From Chlorella sorokiniana (lineage: Eukaryota; Chlorophyta; Trebouxiophyceae; Chlorellales; Chlorellaceae): a DNA stretch of 64,000 nt. Under the pieces are notes generated by a model. It was not told the origin of the DNA. It ran no database searches and was given only the letters and a program-made list of their open reading frames with translations. A program made the position numbers and the translations under genes. Below are positions 22,728 through 35,042 of this stretch, one piece after another (position 1 is the first letter of the stretch; each line of letters begins with the position of its first letter). Where the stretch lies: the NCBI GenBank assembly GCA_025917655.1, contig CP084619.1, positions 930,001 to 994,000 on the forward strand, read 5' to 3'.

Positions 22728-25700
22728 ATGGTGAGCTACTACCGCTGATCCAGTTCTTTAAATCAGGCAGGGGTGCCGGTGGCCGCAGCAGCGTTCACCC
22801 AGACAAGGCCCTTCCCAGTTTTTCGGGGAGGAGTGCCTTATTAGTAATGAACTGGAGGTATAGTCGATATAGCCAAGATGCAGGAATGCCTTTGCTGCGC
22901 CCCCACCCATGTCGACAGCGGCACCCAAGAACCCTTTGCGAGTTTGCGCAGTATCGAACAAGAACCAGCAACTCGTGGCGTCCTTTGATGTCACTTGTAT
23001 CAGGCTTATGCACCCATGATGATTACCACCCTGCTTGTCACCCTGCGCGCAGTTTCACCGACGGCGGTCAGGAAGTGGCCCTGAGCTTGGTCCCTACCTG
23101 CGGCTGCGCCGCTCTCTGGCAGCAGCGAGCCCTCGTTGGGTGTTCCTTTTGTTGCTGGTGGCAGTTGCCCTCATTGGGATGCACTCAGGGCATTTCAACT
23201 CGGGCGCGCTGGCGCAGCTTCAGTTGCAGCCGCCTCAAATGCCACGTCGCATGGGATTGGCAACTGCTGCAGCAGACACGGCGCTGCCATACGATAGTCT
23301 GGTCACGCTGACAAGCGATTCTGAGGTTTACTACAGCGGAAGCAACAAAACGTTGTCCTTTGACCTGTGCGGTGGCTTTGCACAGCAGCGAGTGGCGCTT
23401 GTCTCGGGTGAGCCCATATCGCTGGTACCGCCCATGGTCAGCCATTTCAAGTCCTAGCGTGCATGCGCATGATCCTGTTGCAGGCATAATATTGGCGTTA
23501 GAGCTCAACCGGACAGTGGTGCTCCCGCGTGTCCTGCTGGATGGGTCGCTGCCAAGGGAGCGTCCCTCCACTTATGCACCATTCAAGTAAGGCCCTGCTT
23601 CACTGCTGCTGCTGCTCACCCATGGTTCCGTTTGCCAATCTGCGAACAAAGCTGTGCGCTACACTGCCATGAGGCGTGCCATGAGTACGGCACGCCTCAC
23701 ATCACCCGCCGCAGGGAGCTGTTCAATGCCGACCACTTTGTGGAGCACATGCGCATTCTGGGTGTGCACATCACCGCAGACCCTCCGCCGCCTAGGGAGA
23801 TGTTCACGCTGCGACTGGGCCAGGAGTACGACCCCTTGAGGGCGCTGGCAGTGACGCATGCCAGTCGGCAACATGTCAGGTGCCACATTCGCTCATGTGC
23901 CCTGTCGCCTGCGCTGGCCGAGTCGGGATGCAAAGCAGCCACTCTTGTGGTGCATGTCGGTGGTCTGCAGAGTGGACTGTCCCGCACTCAAAGTGCCGCC
24001 TGAACTGGTAGTACGGCACGAGCAGCTTGTGTTCTCCGCTTTGGACGCTCTGCAGCCATCCAACCGGCTGGTAGACATCATCCGCATGTAAGGCTATGGA
24101 GCAAGGTCCGTTGTTTCAACTTTCTGTTGTGCCGCCACGCCATTCTGCTTTGCTGTGCAGGGTTGAAGGACATCTGCAAGGCTTGAGTGACATAAACAGC
24201 TACAACACGTTGCATATTCGTATGGAGGGCGAGTGGCTTGCTTATTGCACTGGCTGGCAGCACCCCACTGCCAGTGGTACGTAAGAGGACTGTTACAATA
24301 TTTTCTTGGTGTATGCTTGGTTGACATGAGAGCATCTCAACGGCATTACTTGCAGGCGTCGTGCATGATAACTGCATGAACAACACGGCGACTGTCGGTG
24401 ACCAGCTGAGCCTCCATCGAGTGGACCCGCAGGTGATATCCCGATCCCCATGTCCTTCTTGCTGCAGGCTTGGCTAACCTCTAACGCTAACCATTGCTTT
24501 GCCGGCAGGTACCTCTTCTAGTATCAATCCATGTGCTGGAGGCGGACGGCGGCCTGCTTCGGCAGGCAATCAAAAGTCTCAAAGCTCAAGAGTGTGTATT
24601 ACTGTGCAGTCATCCTACGCGTTTCTTGGTTTGGTAAATGTTCTCCTCCGTACATGCAGCTACAAAGTTGTACTGCGCGACGAAGTGCTAACGGACAGCC
24701 TTAATTTGCCGTCTCTTGCTCGTGAAGAACTTGCTCTGGTGAGTCACAATAATGAACAGGGAGAGGCTTGATCAATGAATTATATCCTGTCAGGCTGTTG
24801 TAGCTGTTCCTCTTAGCAAGCTTCTCTCATGTGAGTTGCAGGTGGACTACTACCTGGCGCTGGGCTGCCAGCAGTTTGTGGGCAACAGTGTATCGGTGTC
24901 AAGCGCCCTGCTGATCATGGAGCGGTGGCACGCGGGCCGGTTTGCCACCTACTACAATGGTGGCAACATCCCCCTGGAGGCCTTCATGCCGCTGTTCCAG
25001 TGAGGCTGTGCCTTGTGGAAAGCCTGTTTCAGGAAGCTGCAGGATGCATGCGCTGCTGTCTGAACATGAACTGCATTTACCTGTCGCCCTGCCTGCAGGA
25101 TGCCATGGGTGTTCACTTACAACGACTGGTCTGCTGGCACTGAGTACGACTACATGGTGAAGGCGGCTGTTACATCTGGCATCGAGGTTGCTCGCATGAA
25201 GCCGTACTGCATGTACAGCGGCAGCACAACGTCCGAGATGTACCAGTGGTTCCTGAGCAAGGGCGTGACCATCATCCAGGTTGCTGGGGGCTGGGGTTCA
25301 GGGCTGCAGTGTGCCGCTGCCGCTCATGGGGCAAACTCCTGGTTGCCCCGATGTCCGGCAGAAAATTGCAACTGTGTTTTTGTTTGCTTTACCTTTGCAG
25401 CACGAGCCTGCGTGGCGGGATGCGTTGGTCAAGGAGGGTGCACGCAACAAGGAGGCCAACTTGGCGCACTCCCACCTGTACAAGACGGGCGGCACGCTGG
25501 TTGGCACCTTCCAGCGCATCGACATCCCCATCCTGCGGCAATTTGACCAGTACAACTACGTGCTTTTCACTGGTGGGCAGCTGGTCTGCCGTCGCTGTTG
25601 CTTGTATTTGGGCTGTCGCGTGCTGGCCTGGGCGCCTCAAACGCGTGGCATGACGCTGCTGCTTCGTACCTGTGCTGGGGCCTGACAGCATGCGTCTTCC

Positions 25701-26701
25701 TGTGCAGACTGTGATGTGTACTTCCGGCAACAGATGAAGCTTGTTGATTGGGGCACGCCGCTGCCCACAGCAGTGGGCATGGGGTGAGCACAGATCTGGG
25801 ATTAAGATCACTTTGGTTGAATGTTTGCTGCTTTGCGACATCTCCTCATGCCTGATGGTGAGCCACTCATCATCACATCACCCTGTTTGAGTCATGCAGG
25901 TATGAGGGCCAGGATGTTTTCCCTTACAACGGGGATCATGCTCATGAACATGCCCTACATGCGCAAGACCAATGAAGATTTCTTGAATTGGATTTTATCT
26001 CAGAAGAACGGCTTGTACTACCCCGGCGAGTATATGGGGGTGCAAACTCCCCTCTTCGATTTTGTATGACACACCGTGGAAACATGGGAAAAAATGTCGG
26101 CCTGCCCCTGTTGTGTAGGCTACGGACCTCTGGATCAGGGCGCTTTCAATCAGTATTATGAGGAAGAGATAAGGGACAGGCCCATTAGCAAGGTAAACAG
26201 TATATGCTTCACATGCGGGCCAGTTTGGTGGGTGGACGTGAAATCTGAGTCGTAGGCTGCTTGTTAAGCTTGTTCAAGTAAAGCTTTTGCAGAACTTTAA
26301 TGCCATGATGTTCCATCCCTTCCGGCCAGATGCGCGCATTGTGCACATGAATGGGTGAGTTCAGAGCAACTTTGCCCTACATATTTTCTGCCATTGAACA
26401 TCATCATAACACTTGTGCTTCCTCTATGCAGGCCCAAGCCCAATCATTACTTGCAATGGCTGTCTACAGGCACATGCGCATTTCGCGACATGTGCGAAAT
26501 GGTAAGCAGCATGTTGCCATTTTGTTGCCACTGAGCTCTGCACCCTGAAGTCTTCTGAGTTTTCTGCTGATGCAGGGAATCTATAATGGTGCTTGTAAGT
26601 ATGCTATGGAATACGTTGAGTTTGCCCCGCAATGGGAAGTAGCAACCACTTTGCGGAAGCTTTGCGGCAACTTGCAAGCTGGAATATGGCATGCAGGCTA
26701 G
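22728..26701 (+). CDS. Two-domain glycosyltransferase copy A: O-fucosyltransferase-like + GT8-like
   Basis: About 17 exons. The first secure exon starts at about 23053 after GCGCAG; a candidate initiator ATG|GTGAGC lies at 22728. A type II anchor (WVFLLLLVAVALIGMHSG, about 23140-23190) is followed by an O-fucosyltransferase-like domain: DLCGGFAQQRVALVSG, LALELNRTVVLPRVLLDG, ELFNADHFVEHMR, VDCPALKVPPELVVRHE, LHIRMEGEWLAYC (the HxRxExDW-like nucleotide-binding block), NCMNNTATVGDQ and CQQFVGNSVSV. From about 25100 a GT-A domain follows: MPWVFTYNDWSAG, YNYVLFTDCDVYFRQQM (DxD), NAGIMLMNMPYMRKTN, GPLDQGAFNQYYEEE, RIVHMNGPKPNHYLQW (GT8-type HxxGxxKP), ending about 60 residues later. Inferred role: a Golgi enzyme adding sugars to a wall or secreted glycan. 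Donor and acceptor are unknown. Exons of the middle part (24839-25789) are nearly identical to copies B and C including introns, unlike the rest of the gene. No frame break was found. Confidence 0.75.
24839..25789 (+). repeat. Near-identical tract shared with copies B and C (gene-conversion candidate)
   Basis: This segment, with two complete introns and parts of flanking ones, matches copy B at a constant offset of 4311 bp and copy C at about 12417 bp, with only a few base differences seen by eye (for example near 25172, 25310, 25749 and 25764). Identity falls away sharply on both sides, at the splice acceptor before GTGGACTACTAC and just after the donor GGGGTGAGC. Confidence 0.8.
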
Positions 26702-27089
26702 CTTCAGGCTTTGCTTGTCCTGTAAACTCCTGTAAAGTTTGATTTCATGGTTCGTACGTAGTCCATGCAAGAACATTAAAAACAGTCGACATCATCGGCA
26801 AGGTACACGTCGTACTTCGGCAGGTGGTAATCCAAATACATCGGTTCACCCGGACTACGAGCGACTTCTGGTTCCCATGGGGGCCCATGCTCGCAGCACG
26901 ACCTGTTAATTTAACGCCCAACTGCCATGTCCAGAGTCCACGCGGTGGGTAGCGCAACTGCCGCCGGTGTCTGTTCTGAAGGTTTCATTCGTTGGGAGGT
27001 CAGACATTTGGGGAAAGCCAGCGATGCGCGGCAAGGACTTTATACCTGCCCAGATCGGTGGTTAGGTGGCTGGTTTCCGCCTTGTTCCC
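26702..27089. other. Intergenic region between glycosyltransferase copies A and B
   Basis: No other gene was recognised. It includes a possible short upstream coding start for copy B near 27024 (ATGCGCGGCAAGG). Confidence 0.3.
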
Positions 27090-30000
27090 ATGCAGTTTGA
27101 CAAACGCACCGCTGAGGCCGCGTACCTCCGTGATGTGGCAAGCGAGGTCGCCTCCCGAGAGAAGCAGGGCGGCCGGCAGGGACGGCGTCGTGGCACCAGC
27201 GGTGGCGCACGATTGTTGTTGTCCCTTCTGCTGCTGGCCTTCTGTGCGGCACTGCTTTATGCGGGGCCGATTTACCCAAGCACTGTTCAGCAGCTGCACC
27301 TGCATCTACGCCTACCCCAGGCTTCACAAAACCTAGAGGTCAACCTGGGAGCAGGCGGGTTGCTGGCCGCAGACAGCGTACGAACTGCAGTCACAGCAGC
27401 GGTTAGTGGAGCCAGCACCAGCACTCTGTCTTTTGAGGTGTGCAGTGGCTTTGCACATCAGCGAGTGGATATAGTGTCTGGTGAGTCTCGCTATTCTAAA
27501 GCTGCCACTCTGCGCTTTGAGGGCTTGCCTGCATGCAAATGCCTTGGACGGGCACCTCCCATCTCCTGGCCCCCAGCATCACTCCTGTGGCCGCTACTCT
27601 GCTATTGCGATGCAGGCTTGATCCTCGCGGTCGAGTTGAATCGCACGCTGGTGCTGCCGCGGTTGTTGCTGGACGGCAGCCAGCCCAGCGATGGCCAGGA
27701 TAGCGATGACGACTCCGTGGGGTCTGTGGAGTTTGGGTGAGAGCAGGCAGAGGTGCATGTTTTTCGGTTGTCTGGTAGCAATGTAGTAAGCGGAACTGGG
27801 GGATAGAATCATTGCCAGGCTCCATGCCCTTGGTTTTTGCACTGTCGTTTGCAGGGAAATGTTTGATGTCAATGCGTTTTTGAGCCGTTTGAGCGCTCTG
27901 GGCGTGCACGCTTCAGTCAACTTTCCACCGCCCTCAAGAACCACTGCTGGCCGTTTGGCGGACTTTGACAGCGTGCAAGCGTTGCGCAGCTTTTACGCAT
28001 CAAGACAACACTTAAGGTGAGGTTATTGTAGCCAGCAGCATTGCTGTTGACTGGAGGCCATTCTGTTCCTTTGGTGCTTGCCCTGCAATATCGGCAGGGG
28101 TGACCATTCTCATCTTTTGTGGTCCCGTCTGCGGCTGCAGGGTGGATTGCCCAGCTTTCCGAGTTCCTGCGGAACTGGTCACAAGGCATGAGAAGCTTGT
28201 GTTTGCAGCATTGGATGCCCTGCGTCCAGCTCAACCCCTGCAGGCCATAATCGACAGGCAAGAGTTGTGGCCCGGCATGCAGCGCCGTGCAGGGCAGGAT
28301 GTTGTGTGGCTTCTCTTGCAAGCTTGTATTTTAAGCTCTAGCTACCACACCACCCGATGAATGCTGAGGTGGAGCTGTGCACGTGCAGGGCTGAAGAGCA
28401 GCTGCGCAGCATGAGCGGCAGTCACGCTTTCAACGTTTTACAATTGAGGGCTGAGGATGAGTGGCTGTCGCATTGTGCCAACTGGGAATCCATTGGGGAC
28501 GGTGCGTTTTGCACTGCTTGATGCAGCCCTGGTTGGGACTTGTTTACACAAGCTTGCAGGGAAATTTTGTGCATCTCATGTTTGATCCTGCATTGTGCAG
28601 GTGTTGTTCGGAACAATTGCATGAATAACACCGCGAGAGTTGGCAACCAGTTGCGGCTGCATCGTGTCGACCGCCAGGCACGGTTTGGGGGATGTGGAGA
28701 TCAGTGCTTGTCTTTGGACCGTGACTTGCATTGGCGCTTCATTGTGTTGCAATTTGCAACAAAAGAGCCAGGCTTTGCAAAGTTTGAGCCTTGTAGATGT
28801 CATGTGCCGCAGGTGCCGTTGTTGCTATCCATCCGTAAGGGTAGCATGAGCTCTAGCTTGGTCCAACAGGCTCTGCAGAACCTTGAAGCGCACAGGTGCT
28901 CAGCTGACCATCTTTCATCTTCATGCTTTTGGCCTTGGCAATACATTTGATCACGATCCTCATCAAGACTTTGTTGACCTGTTTGGCATCTGCAGCTACA
29001 AGGTTGTAGTGCACAGCGACATTTTTGGGCGCGCCATGAAGGTGCCAGTGCTGTCAAGGGAAGAAGCGGAGTTGGTGAGCTTTTAAAGTCCTTCCGGCCC
29101 ATCTGATGTCCGTCAGGTGCAGTCCTGAACTTGTGCACTTTTTCTCATTCAGGTGGACTACTACCTGGCGCTGGGCTGCCAGCAGTTTGTGGGCAACAGT
29201 GTATCGGTGTCAAGCGCCCTGCTGATCATGGAGCGGTGGCACGCGGGCCGGTTTGCCACCTACTACAATGGTGGCAACATCCCCCTGGAGGCCTTCATGC
29301 CGCTGTTCCAGTGAGGCTGTGCCTTGTGGAAAGCCTGTTTCAGGAAGCTGCAGGATGCATGCGCTGCTGTCTGAACATGAACTGCATTTACCTGTCGCCC
29401 TGCCTGCAGGATGCCATGGGTGTTCACTTACAACGACTGGTCTGCTGGCACTGAGTACGACTACATGGTGAAGGCGGCTGTGACATCTGGCATCGAGGTT
29501 GCTCGCATGAAGCCGTACTGCATGTACAGCGGCAGCACAACGTCCGAGATGTACCAGTGGTTCCTGAGCAAGGGCGTGACCATCATCCAGGTTGCTGGGG
29601 GCTGGGGTTCAGGGCTGCAGCGTGCCGCTGCCGCTCATGGGGCAAACTCCTGGTTGCCCCGATGTCCGGCAGAAAATTGCAACTGTGTTTTTGTTTGCTT
29701 TACCTTTGCAGCACGAGCCTGCGTGGCGGGATGCGTTGGTCAAGGAGGGTGCACGCAACAAGGAGGCCAACTTGGCGCACTCCCACCTGTACAAGACGGG
29801 CGGCACGCTGGTTGGCACCTTCCAGCGCATCGACATCCCCATCCTGCGGCAATTTGACCAGTACAACTACGTGCTTTTCACTGGTGGGCAGCTGGTCTGC
29901 CGTCGCTGTTGCTTGTATTTGGGCTGTCGCGTGCTGGCCTGGGCGCCTCAAACGCGTGGCATGACGCTGCTGCTTCGTACCTGTGCTGGGGCCTGACAGC

Positions 30001-31283
30001 ATGCGTCTTCCTGTGCAGACTGTGATGTGTACTTCCGGCAACAGATGAAGCTTGTTGACTGGGGCACGCCGCTCCCCACAGCAGTGGGCATGGGGTGAGC
30101 TTTGCGAGACACACCTTACATGATACTGTTGAACAGGCCACTGTCACAGCACATGTGCGGCTTGACTCTTCCTTCACTGTTGTGTCATTGCAATTGCAGT
30201 TTTGAGGGGCAAGACATTTTCCCCTACAATGCGGGGATCATGCTCATGAACATGCCCTACATGCGTAAGACCAACAAGAAGTTCCTGAGTTGGATTCTGT
30301 CTCAGAAGAATGGCTTGTACTATCCAGGCAAGCTGCAAGCGTGATGGCCTGACGGCACAGAAGGGATAACCGCGTGTGCCCAGGCGCGACAGCTGTGTAG
30401 ACTAATTTGTAGACTACTTTGCTACTGCTTGCTTTCAGGCTATGGACCTCTTGACCAGGGCGCTCTGAACCAATTTTATGAGGCACAAGTCAAAGGCAGG
30501 CCCATTAGCAAGGTGGGGCGAGGGCTTGTGTTGGGGGCGGAAGGTGGCCTGCCTTTGATGGGAGCAGTAGACGCCCAGGTTGAGGAAATGATCATTTGAA
30601 GCCTTTGTGTACCTGTTGTCGCTGTAGGACTTCAACGCCATGTTGTTCCATCAGTACCGTCAAAATGCGCGCATTGTGCATATGAACGGGTGAGTGTGAT
30701 ATGGGCTTTTCATGGCATCACAACAAAGTGTGTGCTTTATGTTTGTCGCCTGCATCCTCATCTGGTTCGTTGCAGCCCCAAGCCAAATCACTACCTGGAG
30801 TGGTTAGAAAACAGGACATGCGCATTTGGCGACATGTGTAAAATGGTGAGCGACTCACACTGCTGCTGGGTCGGCCAAGCACGGCCGGTGCACCCGCCTG
30901 CCTCACTCCCCACTCTCAGATGGCCCGCTGCGTGACTCTCATGCTGTCCGGCAATCTGTCCGCTGCAGGGCCTCGGTAATGGGGTGTGCCAGTACATTGC
31001 AGAGTATGTGCAGTTCACGGCAAACTGGGATGTTCCCGCCAGATTGCACAAGCTTTGCGCCAGTGGTGCAGCCGCGCAGGCGCTGCAGCAAGCGAGCGCT
31101 GCCCAACAGGCAGCTGCCGCAGCGGTGGAGCCTCAGCAGGCTGCTGTTGCAGAGCATCAAGACGAGGATGCGGATGATGCTGACATTAATGTCGATCAAG
31201 AGGCCCCTTTGACACTGCAGCCTTCAAGAAGCCACGTGAAGGACGACAAACAGAGCTTACGACACAGAACAAACAAGGAATAA
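27090..31283 (+). CDS. Two-domain glycosyltransferase copy B: O-fucosyltransferase-like + GT8-like
   Basis: About 17 exons and about 800 residues, the best-preserved copy. The start is taken as the ATG at 27090 (MQFDKRTAEA), though ATGCAG|TTTGAC could also be a splice acceptor fed by an upstream exon. The anchor is LLLSLLLLAFCAALLYAG. Domain 1 shows EVCSGFAHQRVDIVSG, LAVELNRTLVLPRLLLDG, EMFDVNAFLSRLSALGVHA, VDCPAFRVPAELVTRHEKL, LQLRAEDEWLSHC, NCMNNTARVGNQL, QQFVGNSVSVSSALL and YYNGGNIPLEAF. Domain 2 shows VFTYNDWSAGTEYDYM, VLFTDCDVYFRQQMK (the DxD block is split by a phase-1 intron), PYNAGIMLMN, GPLDQGALNQFYEAQ and RIVHMNGPKPNHYLEW. After the catalytic core comes an Ala/Gln-rich then acidic tail that differs from copy C. 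Localisation is inferred to be Golgi lumen; the reaction is unproven. Confidence 0.78.
27205..31182 (+). repeat. Left member of a roughly 4-kb near-identical direct repeat (copy B)
   Basis: Matches 35311-39287 at an offset of about 8106 bp, introns included, with scattered substitutions and a few 1-3 bp indels (for example near 27800 and 30935). Identity starts inside the anchor-encoding exon and ends inside the acidic tail exon at GATGATGCTGA, after which the two copies are unrelated. Confidence 0.85.
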
Positions 31284-31500
31284 CGATACAGTGTTGCAGC
31301 TTTCTCCATGCCAATCCTTGTTTTGCGAGCGCCAGCTGTGGTTTTTCCTCTACTTGTTCTGTGTTGTTTATGTGAGCTTGCTCTTACGCGTCCTTTCTGC
31401 ATTTGTACGTTAAATGCATCTTTCACCATGTGGAACCAAAAAACAATCAGTACAACTATATGTAAACACGGTTTTGGAAATGTTGTTGTGTGATTGTGGA

Positions 31501-33186
31501 CTAGCTTTTGCTCTTTGCTATGACAAAGACAACACCTGCAAGAGTGCCTACCAGGATGGACAGCAAGTTAGGCACCGTCCATGGGACATTAAATGCCAGG
31601 AGGCCGATCAGCGCGAGCGGAACTTTATTTAGGCTGCCAACCAAGGAGTAGATGCTTGGCGTCGTGGTGCTGAGGAACCAAAGCGAGCTGAAGCTGCAGG
31701 CCAGGTACACAAAGAGTGGTGAGCTGTACACAACCCATGCCTCTCAATCCTCCAACACAGACTCTGTCAGCTCCCAGCAAACAGACTCGCCTGATTGCAA
31801 AGCCTATCAATCCACTGAAATTTGCCACAAGCAGGAAAGCTGTATTACGAAGGTCAGGCTCATCCCACACACGGTGAAGCTCCCCAGTAATAGCCATCAG
31901 GACAACACAGCAGGGCAGGCTCAGCAGGTTGTTATAGAAGACCTGCAAAGGGAGCACGACAGGATCAATGCTACAAGCATGACTATCACACTGCTGACCC
32001 CGGCTAAGCCCACCATTGAAAACTCGCCAAGCCGCTTGCCATCGCTTGTGTGCTGCGCCACTCTATCCATTGCTGATCGCATGTATAGTGAATAGGCAGC
32101 CGTGAACAGGCAGTTCAATATCTGCCAGAAGTAGCCGATGGCATTGAACGAAAGGTCGGTGGCGGCGCCACACAGCGCTGACAAAACCATCAGCCCAACA
32201 CAACCCCAGACATTGAGCTTGTAAGTGCGGCCATACAGGAAGTAGTCGCCCCCAAGTGTGAAAAGGTTTGTCAGGTTTTTGAGGACTGCAGGCCGGGGAG
32301 AAAAGATGCACCTAACGGGTTACAAGGTGGACAAAACAACAACGCATCTCAATGCCAATGCACACACACCTGTCACCATCCCAACGTTTAGGCTGCGCAA
32401 TGCCCAGAAGCTGGTGCCAATCATGCCCACAAACACCTGCACAGCGCCGGCACAACAACCACATCTGCGCTTCCCTTGCAGGCTGTATACTTGCACAAGA
32501 GCGCCATTAGCAGAGTGTGCACCTTATCACGGGAAAGCGCAGCATTGCGGTGACAAGGATATTCTCGCTGTGCAAGCAGCTGAGCCAAGCTGAAGCAGTG
32601 GCCACCCACCAGGTTGACCGGCATCCAGATCCGTATAATGTTCCAGTTCAGGGGCTCCACCTTGACCAGCCCAGCTGCTTTACATGCTTGCACCAATACC
32701 ACGCACAGCAAGCACTGGAACAGGAGAAGTGCGTTTGGGGATTCAAAGTGGAAGGATGATAGCGCAACCTTGTTAAGAAGCACCTGCAGTGCAAGAGAGG
32801 CAGACGGAATTGGGAGCAAAGGTTGATGCAAAGCAGAGATTTCAAGCCCTAGACAAGCCAGCAAGGTTCGCAGTCCGCTCCTGCTTGGTACAGCCCAAAG
32901 TGCGCGCCACCTAACCAACCCATGGCGCCGGTCCGACCGCTGTGCGAACGCTCACCATTGACACCGAAGCTGAGCAGTAGGCTGCTCCAGCCACTGCACT
33001 TAAGGGCAAGCCAAACAGGTGGCGCTGTTTGCGCTCCTCCAAGGAAAGACTGGGCTGCACTAGGTTGTTCTGGGAGCCAAACATGGTGCCGGACGGTGAT
33101 GGTGGCGGCGCCTTGCCCTCAACCCTTGGCGAGCTGACCACTACATCAAAGCTGCCTTTTGAGCCTCTGCCGAGCCTTTGTTCCAT
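31501..33186 (-). CDS. GDP-sugar (GDP-mannose/GDP-fucose) Golgi transporter, GONST family
   Basis: A multi-spanning drug/metabolite-transporter fold protein that exchanges GDP-sugars for GMP across the Golgi membrane. The conservative start is the ATG at 33186-33184 (MEQRLGRGSKGSF). The open frame extends upstream to an acceptor near 33310, and an ATG-led exon at about 33669 could be the true first exon. Exons in order: ERKQRHLFGLPLSAVAGAAY, LLNKVALSSFHFESPNALLL, FVGMIGTSFWALRSLNVGM, VLKNLTNLFTLGGDYFLYG, LCGAATDLSFNAIGYFWQIL, FYNNLLSLPCCVVLMAITG, SSLWFLSTTTPSIYSLVGSL, then NKVPLALIGLLAFNVPW and LVGTLAGVVFVIAKSKS with the stop at 31501. The GSLNK motif matches the GALNK/GSLNK nucleotide-binding motif of GDP-mannose and GONST transporters, which favours GDP-sugars over UDP-sugars. 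It lies antisense between copies B and C, whose first domains resemble enzymes that use GDP-fucose. Confidence 0.92.
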
Positions 33187-34136
33187 GTCCGGCCGGCGAG
33201 GGGTCGCGTCGTTGTCGGGCTCCGCAGAGCCCTCCAACAGTAAGCGTTGGCGCTCAATGATCGCAGCGTAGCAGGAAGTTCGCAGGGGCGCAACGAAGGA
33301 GAACAGCTGGGAACAAACAAAGTGGCGGTGTGGAATGCACGCCTGCCCGAAGAAGAATTTGTTATTGCATGGGCATGGCTGTCACGCGAACAACCTGTTG
33401 CGGGTCGAATGTTGACCCTCGTTTAAGTACGTTTTCGTGTACTGTTTTGGTCCCATGCGCAAATGTTAGCGACTCCCAGATGGTGTCGGTGCATCTGCGC
33501 ATATTATTTCCGTTGCCAGCACCTCGGGATCGAATTCGTCGAAGCTGGGAATGCGCTGGGCGAAGTTCTCGCTTGACTGTCCCGCCTGGGCTGTCTTCGT
33601 TCTTTCGTTCAAGCAGCCTGCTGATGCTTCATTAGCCCGCACGGTCAACGCAACAAATTGTGCAACCATTGTTCGTTCGTTCGTCTTGTAGTTAAGGGCA
33701 GGTCGGAATCAGACACTTGGCGTGGGCATGCCCCGGCTGCATTTCTGTCTACCGAAGCAGTAGCAGAATCTGGGCGAATACATCTGCTCCAGCTGGCGGC
33801 CAGACCCGACCAGCAGGGCGTCCCTCGCCCTTCGCAGGGCGTCGGTGAATGTTGACAGGGTTATCAAGCTGGTCTGATGCCAACAGTATCCGCATTGTAA
33901 AACAACTTTACAGCTTCGCACAAAGAGCTTCAACTTTGACACTATACATACCGATTAAAAATCGCTGCAGCGTCCCTTGATTTCCCAATCGCTGTAACGT
34001 GTGGGCTCTGGACCTGCATAGCCGCCAATCTCCTGTTTTCTCTTGCGCTCTGGGTCTGATGGTGCATCCTGCAAGTGACTGGGCCAAGAAACGCGCTAAA
34101 GATATCTACTTGATGCAAGATCACTTTCATTGGGAA
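33187..34136. other. Region upstream of the transporter, possible 5' exon
   Basis: The minus strand has an ATG-led 67-codon frame at 33466-33669 (MVAQFVALTVRANEASAG...). It could be a first exon of the transporter or an unrelated small frame. Nothing else is recognisable. Confidence 0.3.
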
Positions 34137-34571
34137 TCAGATTGTTGAGCAGCTCTCGCAGCGAAAGCGCTCTGTCACCTGTGGCGTGGCCGGTGTATCA
34201 GCCGTCGACTGCTGGGTCGGCTTGGACATGAGGTTGTGAAGGTCCACCTCTGCCCTGCGCTGCTCTTCAGCAGCAAACAGGCTGCCAGGATCTGCATCTG
34301 AAATCCTTTGTGTGGACGCTGAAGGAACTGCACCCTGCTGTTCGCTGGCAGCCGTGCTGTCAGGCGACACCGCTATTTTCTGCGCGACATCTTGACCGGA
34401 TTCTGACGACACCCATCGAAACAGCGTGAAAGGCACAGTGTGTGGACCTCTGAACACCCCCGCCCGCTGCCCTGTCTTTACCCAGCGTAACCTCATACAG
34501 ACTGTGCCTTTTGGCAACTCAGAATGTAACAGGGAAACCAGCAAATGGTGCACGGTTTTCCTGGTTGTCAT
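34137..34571 (-). CDS. Uncharacterised 144-codon open reading frame
   Basis: ATG at 34571-34569, open to a stop at 34137. The N-terminal half is basic and could target an organelle (MTTRKTVHHLLVSLLHSELP). It is followed by RLRWVKTGQRAGVFRGPHT, a Ser/Gln/Ala-rich spacer, AAEEQRRAEVDLHNLMSKP and a short C-terminal ERFRCESCSTI containing a CxxC pair. No family was recognised. The frame is longer than expected by chance for its composition and sits in the block flanked by the near-identical copies B and C, so it could have travelled with that duplication. Introns cannot be excluded. Confidence 0.35.
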   Translation of the reverse strand: MTTRKTVHHLLVSLLHSELPKGTVCMRLRWVKTGQRAGVFRGPHTVPFTLFRWVSSESGQDVAQKIAVSPDSTAASEQQGAVPSASTQRISDADPGSLFAAEEQRRAEVDLHNLMSKPTQQSTADTPATPQVTERFRCESCSTI

Positions 34572-35042
34572 TCATGCCAGTGGGTCGACGACCTGGCTGA
34601 AATGTCGGTCACAGGTGTGTGCAGATGAAGACGTCAATCATCCAGCTTCCAGGGTCCTGCTGACTATCATGATACTGTTCACTGTCTGAATAGCACCTCA
34701 CAGTGCAGCTGAGATGGCAGATGCACACACAGCGCAGACAGCTGACCAGCGGGCCGCATCAAGAGGCAGCAGTTTGCAAAGAACGAAGTTTAAAGATACA
34801 GTTGCATGCAGATATTGCTGTATATCTTCTGTATGAGCTCTGCAAATCTGCAGCTGAGGCAAATGCACGCGCGTGCTGTGTGCATTCGCCCTGTCCTGCA
34901 TTCGCCTGCCGTGCGGCGTCCTGCTGGCCACGACCGTCACCGCGTTGTCCTGATTGCGGCTAACAGGCGCTTGGTAAGCTTTGAATTAAAAACCTGCAGC
35001 AACCACGTATGGGGAGGAGGCCCTGAAAAGGGCGTGTCAGGC
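34572..35042. other. Intergenic region before copy C
   Basis: Open frames lack family motifs. It probably contains the promoter of copy C. Confidence 0.3.
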
